This document shows positions 1 to 7,806 of a stretch of 34,096 bases of DNA, piece after piece. The stretch is taken from contig JAOAGV010000044.1 in the NCBI GenBank assembly GCA_026415575.1, positions 1 to 34,096 on the forward strand, read 5' to 3'. Each line of letters opens with the position of its first letter. Position 1 is the stretch's first letter. The translations under genes and the position numbers were made by a program. The DNA is from Candidatus Sumerlaeia bacterium (GTDB taxonomy: Bacteria; Sumerlaeota; Sumerlaeia; JADFCW01). The notes beneath the pieces are model-generated. The model did no database searches, was not told the origin of the DNA, and was given only the letters and a program-made list of their open reading frames with translations.

Positions 1-455
1 AGTCGTGCATATACGGCTACCGGCAGTTCGGCGTCGAGGATCAAGGCTGGGTCGCCTGGTTCATCATTGCCGTGCAGAAAGGCCGACCGATTACTATTTA
101 CGGCAACGGGAAGCAGGTGCGCGACGTCTTGTTCATAGACGATCTGATCGAGGCTTACATGGCGGCGCTGCGGAACATCGAGCGGGCGGCCGGACAGGTC
201 TATAATATCGGCGGCGGACCGGCCAACACCATGTCGGTGTGGACCGAGTTTGGCCCTTTGATCGAGGAACTGGCCGGTCGAAAAATTCCCGTGACCTACA
301 GCGAGTGGCGGCCGGGTGATCAAGCCGTGTTTATCTGCGACATTCGGAAAGCCCGCCGAGACCTCGGCTGGGAACCCCGTGTGGATGTGCGCACCGGCAT
401 CCGCCGGCTCTATGATTGGGTGGCGGAGAATTTGGACTTGTTTCAGCACCTGTGA
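1..455 (+). CDS. NAD-dependent epimerase, CDP-paratose 2-epimerase-like (3' part only)
   Basis: This is the C-terminal ~150 residues of a short-chain dehydrogenase/reductase-type sugar-nucleotide epimerase; the reading frame is open from position 3 and the 5' end lies outside the window. The segment YGYRQFGVEDQGWVAWF just after the left edge is characteristic of the CDP-paratose/CDP-tyvelose epimerase group rather than of plain GalE. It is followed by the family blocks GNGKQVRDVLFIDDL, YNIGGG and RPGDQ, then the usual DLGWEP near the C-terminus. Such enzymes epimerise an NDP-sugar in the cytoplasm using bound NAD, feeding surface polysaccharide. The next two genes, on the opposite strand, are also sugar-nucleotide enzymes, consistent with a nucleotide-sugar neighbourhood. 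The catalytic Tyr-Lys pair and the Rossmann loop are not in view, so the exact substrate is a family inference. The gene ends convergently about 70 bp from the next gene. Confidence 0.85.
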   Translation, partial: SCIYGYRQFGVEDQGWVAWFIIAVQKGRPITIYGNGKQVRDVLFIDDLIEAYMAALRNIERAAGQVYNIGGGPANTMSVWTEFGPLIEELAGRKIPVTYSEWRPGDQAVFICDIRKARRDLGWEPRVDVRTGIRRLYDWVAENLDLFQHL

Positions 456-485
456 GAAAACAAGCAGCCGGTCCGCTTTGGCTGG

Positions 486-521
486 GTCGGACTGGTCAGA
501 CAGGTCGGACAAGTCGGACGG
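486..521. repeat. Tandem 9-bp repeat (4 units)
   Basis: Four consecutive 9-bp units (gtcggactg, gtcagacag, gtcggacaa, gtcggacgg) lie between two convergent genes. The unit is GTCGGACNN with one internal substitution. It could be read as an SDxSDx peptide repeat, but no gene covers it in a sensible frame. Function unknown. Confidence 0.6.
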
Positions 522-524
522 GTC

Positions 525-3500
525 TCAGCCGGCAAACTCGCAAAGACTCTCCACGTAGTCCTTCGAGCCGTCGTTGGCCCAGGGATCCAACTGTTCCGGT
601 CCCTTTAGTTGCTGGCCGCGCAGACGGCTGACCACAAAGTAGCGGCAGTCGAGTTGCGGCAGGGCAGTCATGTCGGGCCACAGTTTTTCGAACTGGGCGA
701 CAGGAAAGACGTCTTCCTGCGCATGGCCCCAGCGGCGCTTCACGTCCTTGATGGTGACGTAGGTGGGCACGCGTGCGGCCATTTCGCGGACGGCCTCGGT
801 CAGGCGGGCTTCCGGCCCATACAGGTCGTCGCGCGTCAGGCCGAAGGCATCCAGAAGGCGGGCAACGTTGATCCATGCGGTGTTGGAATTATAGTAGCGG
901 AGTTTGAATTCGTCGGCCTCGCGGGGCTGGGCAAGACCTTCGAGAAGGCGAACGCGACCATCCACGCGCGCCAGACCGCCGCCATGGTCGTCGAGGCGGC
1001 GCGGGATAACCTCGAAGGTCAAATGTGTGCCCGACTGGATATGCAAACCCAGCAAGCCCGGCTCCAGCCGGACACCCAACGAATCTATATTGTGGACCAG
1101 CAGGTGTTCGACATTCGGGTGGTCCTTGAGAAGCGAAGCCAGCACGCCGTTGCGGATCATGTTGGGGATTTCATACCAGTGGCCGGGCGGATTGAGGCAC
1201 TGGAAGGGCGTGTTGTCCACATAGTCGGAGCCTTCGCCCTTGCTGCGCGCCCACTCGATAAGGGCCTGCCGCACGGCGTCGCGCACCTTTTGCTTTTGCT
1301 CGTCGAGTGTTTCCTGCGGCATTTCCTCCCACAGGAATTGAAGGTCGCGCACCATCGGAATCAGGCGCTGGCCGATCGAACGGCCGGGGGACAGATATAG
1401 CGGGCCGTCGTAGCCGTACTGGTCGTTGAGCCAGAGATGTTTCTCGACGGCGCCGTGCGTGAGGTAACTGGTGGTTACGACATGCGGGACAGGGCGGCGG
1501 AAGGCCCCCATGACGGCGCGGCTTTTGGCCAGATGAATTTCGAGGAAGCTGCGATGGCGCCCCTTCATTTGCACAAACGGATTGGCCGCCTTGACCACGC
1601 CCGCGCCGGTTGTCCAACGCGTGCCGACGCCGGCGGCCAAGGTTACAACGGCCGCGCGGCCTTCGCGCAATGCCTGCTCACCGAGACGAACCGCCGCATC
1701 CGGCACGCCGTCCTCGGTCTGGATCACGTCCTCGTCACGCACATCCTCGATGGTCGTGTCGAGCGGCAGGCGGTTGCGGGCCAAGCCGATTCGGCCGCGC
1801 CGCAGGTTCTCGCGTAGCGTCTCGTGTTGAACCGGATCGAAACCATTGGCGGCCTTGATGGCCTCGCGCTCGCGCGCCCATGCAGCCGAGACGCCTTCCT
1901 GATCCTCGGGCGGAGCGGGGAATAGATTGTTGACCATCGTCCGCAACACCCGAAGCAATTCCTGCTGTTCGGAACAGTGCGCGGTGAACTGGTCGAGGTC
2001 GGCGCGACGCAGATAGGGAATTTGCCCGGGCGGAAGACGCAGCATCTCGGGCACATGAAGGCCGTAGTAGCGCGCGGGCATGAGGGCCTCGGCGCCACGG
2101 CTGAGCGCGGCCACCGAGCCTTGCTCGTTGATCTCAAAATCATAGACCAGAGGGTCCATGGCAAACGGCAGGGCGTCTTCGAGGCGGCGCTTTTCTGTCA
2201 ACATAATCGAGTGGATTTCCTCCACGAAGCGGGCGCGGCTTTCGGGTGCCACAAAAAACGCCATGCCCCCGCCCGACATCCCGCCCAGCATGAGGAACCC
2301 CCAATAGTCCGGGCCAAACCGCGCTTTGGCGCGGGCGATGATGGTTTCCGTGAAGCTGTTGGTGACCCACGGAATAATGGTTTTGAGCGGGCCGTCCCAG
2401 TTGGCCGTGGTCAGGGCGCCGATCCGGCGGACGTCACCGGCTTTGAGCGCCTCGACGATGCCATCAAAAATGGCGCGCATTCTTTCCCGCGCCTCCCATT
2501 CCGGACCCGACCGCAGCAAATACTTCTCGGTTACCATCTCAAGAATCGGACCGACGTTCTGCGCCATACCGCCGTGAACCAGCACCGTCGAGGCGGCAAA
2601 CCGCTCGCGCACACCGGGGGCCATCTGGTCGGGTGTCAACAGGTGATGGGCGGGAAGGAGGCGTCCGCGGCTGATGCCGAACTCCGGATCACCCTCGGCG
2701 GCCACGACACCGGTGATAATCTTGGCGCCCGGCCAGATGCCGCCGCTGTCCTGCCAGCCCCCGCCGCTGCCGCCCAGCCACTCGCCCAGAATAGCGCGCG
2801 AGGCCACCAGACGGCGCTCGCTCTCTTGCAGCGGGCCTTCGAGCGAGCGGGTTTGGCCGGTTGCCCGCATCAAAACGGCGATCAGCGAGGCCAGCAAACT
2901 GGTCGAGACCGCCAGACGCGAGCCTTTCGGAATGTCGTTGACCTTGGTCACGATTTCCAAGCCCATGCCCGGACCGACAATCCGCCCGAGCAGGGCCGGA
3001 AGCGAGTGGTCCGTGCCCTCGAACGAGGAGGGGATGACACCCGCGGCGATGACGCCTGCCTTGAGCAGGCCGAGATAGTCGTTGCCGAAGTTGAACAGGT
3101 CGCGCAGATCGCGGACATCCTTGGTCTGTTCGAGGTCAATGCTGGTCAGCCGCAGCACCGGTTCGCTGATGACGCGGACGCGCGTTTCGACGGGCGGGCG
3201 GCATTCGGGATCGCGGCCGTGAACGCCGAGATTGATGGACAGATTGATGACGCGCGCCCCTTCGGGATAATCCATGCCGAGAAAAAAGATATCCGACCAG
3301 CCGCTGTGGGAAAGATCGAGCCGGACGGCCGTGCGCTCGCAGAGAATGGGATAGAGGCGGTCGCCCGGCGCCCGCTCGAGCAGCTCGTGCCGCACCCGGA
3401 TTGCATGCTCGTCCGGATGGCCGACGCGGAACATCCACTGGTTGCCGCGCGAACTGCGGACCGACCGGCGCACCTGATCGGCCAGCGTCTGAAATGCCAG

Positions 3501-3869
3501 ATGATGGTAACATTCGGCCAAGGCGCTGTAGATGGGGCCGTTGGGACCGTCGCTTCGGAGGGTGGCGCGAAAGGTGGCAATGGCCTCCTCGTAGCGGCGA
3601 TGGAGCAGTTCCACCCAGCCGCGAAAGGGGACATATCCCGGGCGCAGTACATCGCGGTGATCCTGCAAATGGAAGCGATAGGCGGCGAACAGGAACATGC
3701 ATGCCCGCACGCGTTCGTAGAGGTTGCACGAACGCCGGCGGAAGGCTTCGAGTTCCTCGCAGGCCGCCGCAATCTCCCGCGCCGAAAGCCCCCGCACAAG
3801 ATCGCTCAGTGCGCGGTTGCGAACCGCCGGATCGGTGCTGGTAATTGTCTCGATCAAAGGATTGCTCAT
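525..3869 (-). CDS. GHMP sugar kinase / UDPGP-type nucleotidyltransferase fusion (1114 aa)
   Basis: This long bifunctional protein probably phosphorylates a sugar and then activates it with a nucleotide. Residues 1-165 are a helical extension of unknown role. Residues ~175-620 look like a fucokinase-type GHMP kinase: the RLDLSHSGWSD block (183-193), the phosphate loop PKGSRLAVSTS (314-324), GGGWQD (369-374) and the C-terminal GHMP glycine motif MLGGMSGGGMAFF (527-539). Residues ~740-1100 resemble the UDPGP pyrophosphorylase family, with the loop LAAGVGTRW (744-752), a following Lys at 760, NPPGHWYE (893-900) and HNIDSLG (926-932). In Bacteroides Fkp the order is nucleotidyltransferase then kinase; here it is reversed and the transferase family differs. 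The phosphate loop has Arg where Gly is usual. The ATG start is preceded by AGAGG. Substrate not determined; L-fucose or a related sugar is one candidate. Confidence 0.85.
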   Translation of the reverse strand: MSNPLIETITSTDPAVRNRALSDLVRGLSAREIAAACEELEAFRRRSCNLYERVRACMFLFAAYRFHLQDHRDVLRPGYVPFRGWVELLHRRYEEAIATFRATLRSDGPNGPIYSALAECYHHLAFQTLADQVRRSVRSSRGNQWMFRVGHPDEHAIRVRHELLERAPGDRLYPILCERTAVRLDLSHSGWSDIFFLGMDYPEGARVINLSINLGVHGRDPECRPPVETRVRVISEPVLRLTSIDLEQTKDVRDLRDLFNFGNDYLGLLKAGVIAAGVIPSSFEGTDHSLPALLGRIVGPGMGLEIVTKVNDIPKGSRLAVSTSLLASLIAVLMRATGQTRSLEGPLQESERRLVASRAILGEWLGGSGGGWQDSGGIWPGAKIITGVVAAEGDPEFGISRGRLLPAHHLLTPDQMAPGVRERFAASTVLVHGGMAQNVGPILEMVTEKYLLRSGPEWEARERMRAIFDGIVEALKAGDVRRIGALTTANWDGPLKTIIPWVTNSFTETIIARAKARFGPDYWGFLMLGGMSGGGMAFFVAPESRARFVEEIHSIMLTEKRRLEDALPFAMDPLVYDFEINEQGSVAALSRGAEALMPARYYGLHVPEMLRLPPGQIPYLRRADLDQFTAHCSEQQELLRVLRTMVNNLFPAPPEDQEGVSAAWAREREAIKAANGFDPVQHETLRENLRRGRIGLARNRLPLDTTIEDVRDEDVIQTEDGVPDAAVRLGEQALREGRAAVVTLAAGVGTRWTTGAGVVKAANPFVQMKGRHRSFLEIHLAKSRAVMGAFRRPVPHVVTTSYLTHGAVEKHLWLNDQYGYDGPLYLSPGRSIGQRLIPMVRDLQFLWEEMPQETLDEQKQKVRDAVRQALIEWARSKGEGSDYVDNTPFQCLNPPGHWYEIPNMIRNGVLASLLKDHPNVEHLLVHNIDSLGVRLEPGLLGLHIQSGTHLTFEVIPRRLDDHGGGLARVDGRVRLLEGLAQPREADEFKLRYYNSNTAWINVARLLDAFGLTRDDLYGPEARLTEAVREMAARVPTYVTIKDVKRRWGHAQEDVFPVAQFEKLWPDMTALPQLDCRYFVVSRLRGQQLKGPEQLDPWANDGSKDYVESLCEFAG

Positions 3870-3999
3870 AAACGCCTCTGGGAGCGTGTTTCAAATCCTT
3901 GGTGGTTCCCGCTTGCAGTCCAAACTTCAGTTTGCCACATATTTCCTATTGCAAATCTCCGCGCACTAGAAACCGAAAACAAGCCCGGGCGCCCCGCTC

Positions 4000-4036
4000 A
4001 TGCTAAAATTCAAATTCTAAAGCCAAAATTCTACCG
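4000..4036. repeat. AT-rich imperfect repeat tract
   Basis: A short tract of degenerate aaaattc/aaattct words sits in the 193-bp gap between the kinase fusion and the galU-like gene. Similar tracts occur at 13646-13680 and near 24274-24312, against an otherwise GC-rich background. No further function can be read from it. Confidence 0.4.
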
Positions 4037-4062
4037 GCTGCCTTCCGGCGAAACTCCGATTA

Positions 4063-5022
4063 TTATACCTCCGACCCCATCTGCCGCTGCAGGATGAGTT
4101 CCAGCAGGTCGCTGAGGATCAATTCCCGGTCCACGCCGGCGAGCGCCAGAGCGATCTGCGCCTTGAGCGCGCCATAACGAACGCCGATGTCGTAGCGTGT
4201 GCCCTTGGTTTCCAGTGCGAGAGTTTTTTCGCGCTGGGCCAGTTCGTGCTGGGCAGGGGTCAGTTGGATTTCCCCGTCCATGCGGATGTTGTTGCGGATA
4301 TGCTCGTCAAGGATATCGAAAATGGTTGGAGTCAGGACGTGCATGCCAAAGAAGCACAGATAATAGCCCGCGCGCAGTCCGGGCACGAGCAGTTCGGTTT
4401 CGGCCAGCGTGGGAGTCGGTTTTTCAATGATTTTTTCGACTTCATAGACATGCGGCATATCGGGCACGCGCCGGCCGCTGAGCGTGCCATAGCGCGAGAT
4501 AAGATGCTCGCGGGTGGCCTGCACGCCCATGACGGTGCAATTCTTGGCGGCGGCGAGGTCAATCAGTTGCCGCGCACACCGGCGGTCGGGCTCGCCGCTG
4601 ATATACAGATGGTCGCCCAGAAGCAGAAGGAACGGTTCGCCGGCAACAAACTCGCGCGCGCACCAGACGGCATGCCCGTAGCCTTCCGGCCGCGGTTGCA
4701 CGGCAAACCGCAGGCGCTTGAGCAGTTCGTTGAGACGGCGCGCCTGCTCGACCGCCCAGTCCACGCCCTTGAAGGCGCTGAGCAGGTTTTCACTGAACGC
4801 CTGAAACAAACGGCCATAGACGGCATCGTCGCCCGGTGCGACCACGATGCAGATTTCCTCGATGCCGCTGTCGAAGGCCTCCTCGGCGATGATTTGAATC
4901 AACGGCTTGGTCAGACCGTCGCGGTCCACCAGCGGAAGCATGGCCTTCTGCACGGTGTCGGAGGCCGGATACTGGCGCACGCCGCGTCCGGCCGCCGTAA
5001 TGACTGCTTTGCGTATTTGCAC
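4063..5022 (-). CDS. galU: UTP-glucose-1-phosphate uridylyltransferase-like nucleotidyltransferase
   Basis: This 319-aa cytoplasmic enzyme should make UDP-glucose (or a similar NDP-sugar) from a sugar-1-phosphate and UTP. The N-terminus KAVITAAGRGVRQYPAS is the nucleotide-binding loop of the GalU/RmlA fold, followed by QKAMLPLVD and the block PLIQIIAEEAFDSGIEEICIV, which aligns with bacterial GalU. LLLGDHLY (about residue 133) carries the metal-binding Asp, and VEKIIEKP is the family's later conserved block. Length matches GalU (about 300 aa). The start is GTG, placed by a GGGAG about 10 bases upstream. The usual GTR of the loop is GVR here, so a different sugar specificity is possible. It lies upstream of, and co-directional with, the kinase/nucleotidyltransferase fusion, but the 193-bp gap means co-transcription is only possible, not shown. 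Confidence 0.85.
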   Translation of the reverse strand: MQIRKAVITAAGRGVRQYPASDTVQKAMLPLVDRDGLTKPLIQIIAEEAFDSGIEEICIVVAPGDDAVYGRLFQAFSENLLSAFKGVDWAVEQARRLNELLKRLRFAVQPRPEGYGHAVWCAREFVAGEPFLLLLGDHLYISGEPDRRCARQLIDLAAAKNCTVMGVQATREHLISRYGTLSGRRVPDMPHVYEVEKIIEKPTPTLAETELLVPGLRAGYYLCFFGMHVLTPTIFDILDEHIRNNIRMDGEIQLTPAQHELAQREKTLALETKGTRYDIGVRYGALKAQIALALAGVDRELILSDLLELILQRQMGSEV

Positions 5023-5054
5023 GGCCGTTCTTCTCCCGAAAAAATGTAAGCGAA

Positions 5055-5083
5055 ACTGTGGAAAGGACCCACCGTTGCGTCAA
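5055..5083 (-). promoter_or_regulatory. Candidate sigma-70-type promoter for the galU-like gene
   Basis: On the minus strand TTGACG is followed after 17 bases by CACAGT, giving a transcription start about 25-30 bases before the GTG start. The same spacing and the same CACAGT box recur upstream of tRNA-Arg. The -10 match to TATAAT is only 3 of 6, so this is tentative. Confidence 0.35.
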
Positions 5084-5163
5084 CTGGAAAACATTTTATG
5101 AGGGGAGAGCCGGGAAAATCGCTCGATAAGTTCTGGCGGGCTCAGTAGGGAAGCAGGCGAGTT

Positions 5164-5829
5164 TCAGACCGTGCGGGCGACCGTGCCGTTCACCGGTAGG
5201 ATATTGAGCCGTCTGGCCAGCACGCTTTCGAGCAGCGCGGCCTTTCGCTCGGCGCCCCAGATCTCTGTTGCGCAATCCCGATACGTGTGGAGTTTCAGAC
5301 AGATCGTTGTGGAGTTGTAGCTGATATCCACGTGCTGGACGGTGGACAAATGGGCGCGGTCCAGTCCATCGGCTACGCGCAGGATCGCCGCCGCCTTTCG
5401 CACCATCGCCCGATCACGCTCCGGCAGAGCTGCATACTCGCGGTGTTCGAGCGACGGCTCGGCTTTGCGATGATAGCGGGCAATCAGCGCAAACAGGTTC
5501 ACCTCGTCCGGAAGCCACATGAGAAAGCGATGTGCGGTAATCAGTTCGTAGCTTTGCTTGTGATGCTTGCGATCGCTGACGCTCATGCCGATGTCGTGTA
5601 CAAGAGCGGCGGCTTCGAGAAGAGTCCGTTCGCGTGTACCCATGCCGTGAAGGGGTTGGAGGCCGTCGAACAGGATGAGCGCGAGGCGCGTGACCTGCTG
5701 CTCATGTTCCGGTTCGGGATCGAAACCGACCATCCACTGTCGAACTTCTTCGATGCCCGGATGAGAAGGATGTGCGGGGCGGGCGATTGGAGCGGGAGCG
5801 TTAACTGCCATCGTCTGTGTACGGTTCAC
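5164..5829 (-). CDS. Stand-alone HD-domain phosphohydrolase (Ppx/GppA C-terminal type)
   Basis: This 221-aa protein is an HD-superfamily metal-dependent phosphohydrolase. The HD motif is visible as ALVHDIGM (residues 75-82), with an upstream metal-binding candidate His in EHEQQV (residue 42), a following HH pair (89-90) and ARYHRK further on. This arrangement, including KQSYELI and LRVADGLDR, matches the C-terminal HD domain of exopolyphosphatase/pppGpp phosphatase (Ppx/GppA), but the N-terminal actin-like phosphatase domain is absent. The enzyme may therefore act on a nucleotide or polyphosphate, or as a regulatory partner of a Ppx encoded elsewhere; that is inference. The start is ambiguous: a GTG at 5829 directly abuts GGAAAG (too close for an ideal ribosome site), and an ATG lies six codons inside at 5811. 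It diverges from the secreted-protein gene. Confidence 0.75.
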   Translation of the reverse strand: MNRTQTMAVNAPAPIARPAHPSHPGIEEVRQWMVGFDPEPEHEQQVTRLALILFDGLQPLHGMGTRERTLLEAAALVHDIGMSVSDRKHHKQSYELITAHRFLMWLPDEVNLFALIARYHRKAEPSLEHREYAALPERDRAMVRKAAAILRVADGLDRAHLSTVQHVDISYNSTTICLKLHTYRDCATEIWGAERKAALLESVLARRLNILPVNGTVARTV

Positions 5830-5947
5830 CTTTCCACGGGCCGAGCAACGTCGGCAAAATTACTTGGAGAATGAACAAGGACAGGTGGAAAATCAAGCAA
5901 AATCTGACGCTTCTGCTTGCCGCCTTGGATTTTGCTGCCAAATTGCA

Positions 5948-5975
5948 TTGACAAGGAAAGCCATTTTTGTAATAC
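5948..5975 (+). promoter_or_regulatory. Candidate promoter for the secreted-protein gene
   Basis: A perfect TTGACA at 5948-5953 is followed, 16 bases on, by TAATAC in the 312-bp gap between divergent genes. It would give a leader of about 160 bases before the ATG at 6142. The -10 match is weak. Confidence 0.35.
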
Positions 5976-6065
5976 ATCTGCGGGATGGAAAAGGTGCCCG
6001 CGTGTGTTGGGCAAAAAGGATTGGTAATCTGTTCGATACGGCCCCTAACCAATTAAAACTCCGGT

Positions 6066-6120
6066 GACAAGCAAACGGGTCGAGCTTGTCTGAACATACT
6101 TCCGGCCGCGAGATGCCGGA
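6066..6120 (+). promoter_or_regulatory. Two hairpins in the leader before the secreted-protein gene
   Basis: Two consecutive inverted repeats precede the ribosome site of the gene at 6142. The first is GACAAGC/GCTTGTC (6066-6072 with 6084-6090, 11-base loop). The second is TCCGGC/GCCGGA (6101-6106 with 6115-6120, 8-base loop), ending 6 bases before AAGGAGG. They could affect translation or mRNA stability; no known riboswitch is recognised. Confidence 0.35.
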
Positions 6121-6141
6121 CCTATAAGGAGGATTTTGACC

Positions 6142-7743
6142 ATGAAGAAACGGACGGCACTATTTGCAGGCGTGGCCTTGCTGGCCGCTGCGGCGCATGC
6201 CGGTCCCCAGATTCTCACCTATCAGGGGAGTGTGACCGCCGCCGGCGGTGCTGCCGTCACCGACGGGACGTACCGAATGCGGTTCTCGATGCTCGATGCG
6301 GAGACGTCGCCCGCGGGTGTGGTGCGCTGGACCGAAACCGACACGGCCGTCCAGGTCACCGGTGGGTTGTTTTCCACCGTGCTCGGCGATGGAACGGCGT
6401 TCGGGACGTTGTTTCAGGACCATTCGAATTTATGGCTCGAAGTAGCCATAGACCTCAATAAGAATGGGACATTTGAGCCCAACGAAATCTATGCGCCGCG
6501 CCAGCGCGTGACCGCGGCCGCATGGGCTATCGAGGCCGACCGATTGCAGGGCCGCGCGGCGGCCGATTTCGCCCCCGCCGTACACATTCATCCCGGAACG
6601 GGCGACATCACGGGTGTGCTGGCCGCGCAGGGGTTGAGCGGCGGCGGGCTGGCCGGCGACGTTGTGTTGGGTGTTACCACCGGCGGGATCACCAGTGAGT
6701 TGCTGGGCAACCGTGCTGTGACCGAAGAAAAGTCGGCTCTCTTCACCGCCGGAAGCGGCAAGAGCACCACGTGGGCCTCGATGGCCAAACAGACCATTAA
6801 ACAGAATAATAATGCGTCGTTTGCGCGGGCGCTGTTCATTATGAACGGCGAGGATATCGGCGGAGCCGGACAGGTGCGGGTGATGAGGAACAAATTTCAA
6901 ATCACCAGTTTTACAGTGACGGCCGGCGGCGCGCATCCGCAAGTGTATATCTCCGAAAAGTTCAATATCGTCAACAACGACGTGGTGTTTTTGCAATACC
7001 GCGCAAACTCGGCTCTCGATCCGATGATCTGGCGCCACGTCGGGCTGATTTTCTCGACCACAGGCGATTATGTGCAAGTCAGCGGCGATACAATGACGGG
7101 GGCCCTAAGTTTTTCGGGAACATCGGGTGCAACGCGAATTAACCTGACGAACGGCGATATTATCAATGCGGACGACCTGATTTTTGCCGCCGGCGGCGGC
7201 GGCAAGATAGACCTCAATTCGGGGATACTCGATGACGCCACAACCATCTCGGGGCAGTATCATCGGTATCGTTCGGCGCGGACGTTCTACAAAAACTTCA
7301 GCTGCCACGAAATGGTCTCGGCCGTAGACGACGCGGATTCGATTCGGCGCGAGGCTGGGGCAGGTTATGCCTATATCGTCGGCGGGACAGCGCCTTATTC
7401 GGCCGGCATGCGAGTGGGCGTGCATCTGCCTCAAGGGGCACGGATGACACAGTTTTTGGCGTGGGTATGGGATAATGACAGTGGGGGTCTTATTGCCGTA
7501 GAGCTATGTTACGGAACCAATACAGGCGTACCGGTTGTTATTTCCAATATTGAAACGACCGTATCGTCGGCTATTCCAAGTATTCAGCAGCTCACCGGCT
7601 CCACGATTACAGCCCCCGTTGTGGATAATCTCAATAATGTTTATTTCATCAATGTGTATATGCAGCCCAGCGGAATCGGATTCAGTTATATGCGCTTCTA
7701 TTCTGCGCGCCTTTACTATACGATGACCGATATTGCCGATTGA
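6142..7743 (+). CDS. Secreted protein of unknown function with tail-fibre-like segment
   Basis: This 533-aa protein starts with a clear Sec signal peptide (MKKRTALFAGVALLAAAAHA, likely cut before GPQ). The ATG at 6142 is chosen over an in-frame TTG at 6136 because AAGGAGG ends at 6133, an ideal 8 bases from the ATG. Residues ~22-150 contain a YQGxVT...DGTYRMRFSMLDA...GLFSTVLGDG...LWLEVAIDLN...PRQRVTAAAWA pattern that I recall from many PVC extracellular proteins; it is probably beta-rich. A Gly-rich GDITGV...GLSGGGLAGDVVLGV segment follows (154-178), then GDTMTGALSFSG (315-326), a motif familiar from phage tail-fibre repeats. The C-terminal ~150 residues are not recognised. No anchor or catalytic motif is seen. 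It is flanked by divergent and convergent genes and so is probably monocistronic. A surface or matrix role is a guess. Confidence 0.8.
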   Translation: MKKRTALFAGVALLAAAAHAGPQILTYQGSVTAAGGAAVTDGTYRMRFSMLDAETSPAGVVRWTETDTAVQVTGGLFSTVLGDGTAFGTLFQDHSNLWLEVAIDLNKNGTFEPNEIYAPRQRVTAAAWAIEADRLQGRAAADFAPAVHIHPGTGDITGVLAAQGLSGGGLAGDVVLGVTTGGITSELLGNRAVTEEKSALFTAGSGKSTTWASMAKQTIKQNNNASFARALFIMNGEDIGGAGQVRVMRNKFQITSFTVTAGGAHPQVYISEKFNIVNNDVVFLQYRANSALDPMIWRHVGLIFSTTGDYVQVSGDTMTGALSFSGTSGATRINLTNGDIINADDLIFAAGGGGKIDLNSGILDDATTISGQYHRYRSARTFYKNFSCHEMVSAVDDADSIRREAGAGYAYIVGGTAPYSAGMRVGVHLPQGARMTQFLAWVWDNDSGGLIAVELCYGTNTGVPVVISNIETTVSSAIPSIQQLTGSTITAPVVDNLNNVYFINVYMQPSGIGFSYMRFYSARLYYTMTDIAD

Positions 7744-7806
7744 GGGGCGATTGCAGACGTTGAACTGTGACACGCCGCCGGCTCATTGGGTCTGCAGCCG
7801 AGGGGA

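Noticed and set aside
1977-4097. 706-codon open frame on the plus strand
   Set aside because: Antisense to the kinase/nucleotidyltransferase fusion; its product has no recognisable domain, while the minus-strand frame has clear motifs. High GC at third positions removes stops from the opposite strand.
6142-7743. Prophage tail-fibre gene
   Set aside because: GDTMTGAL is tail-fibre-like, but the protein has a Sec signal peptide and no phage genes surround it.
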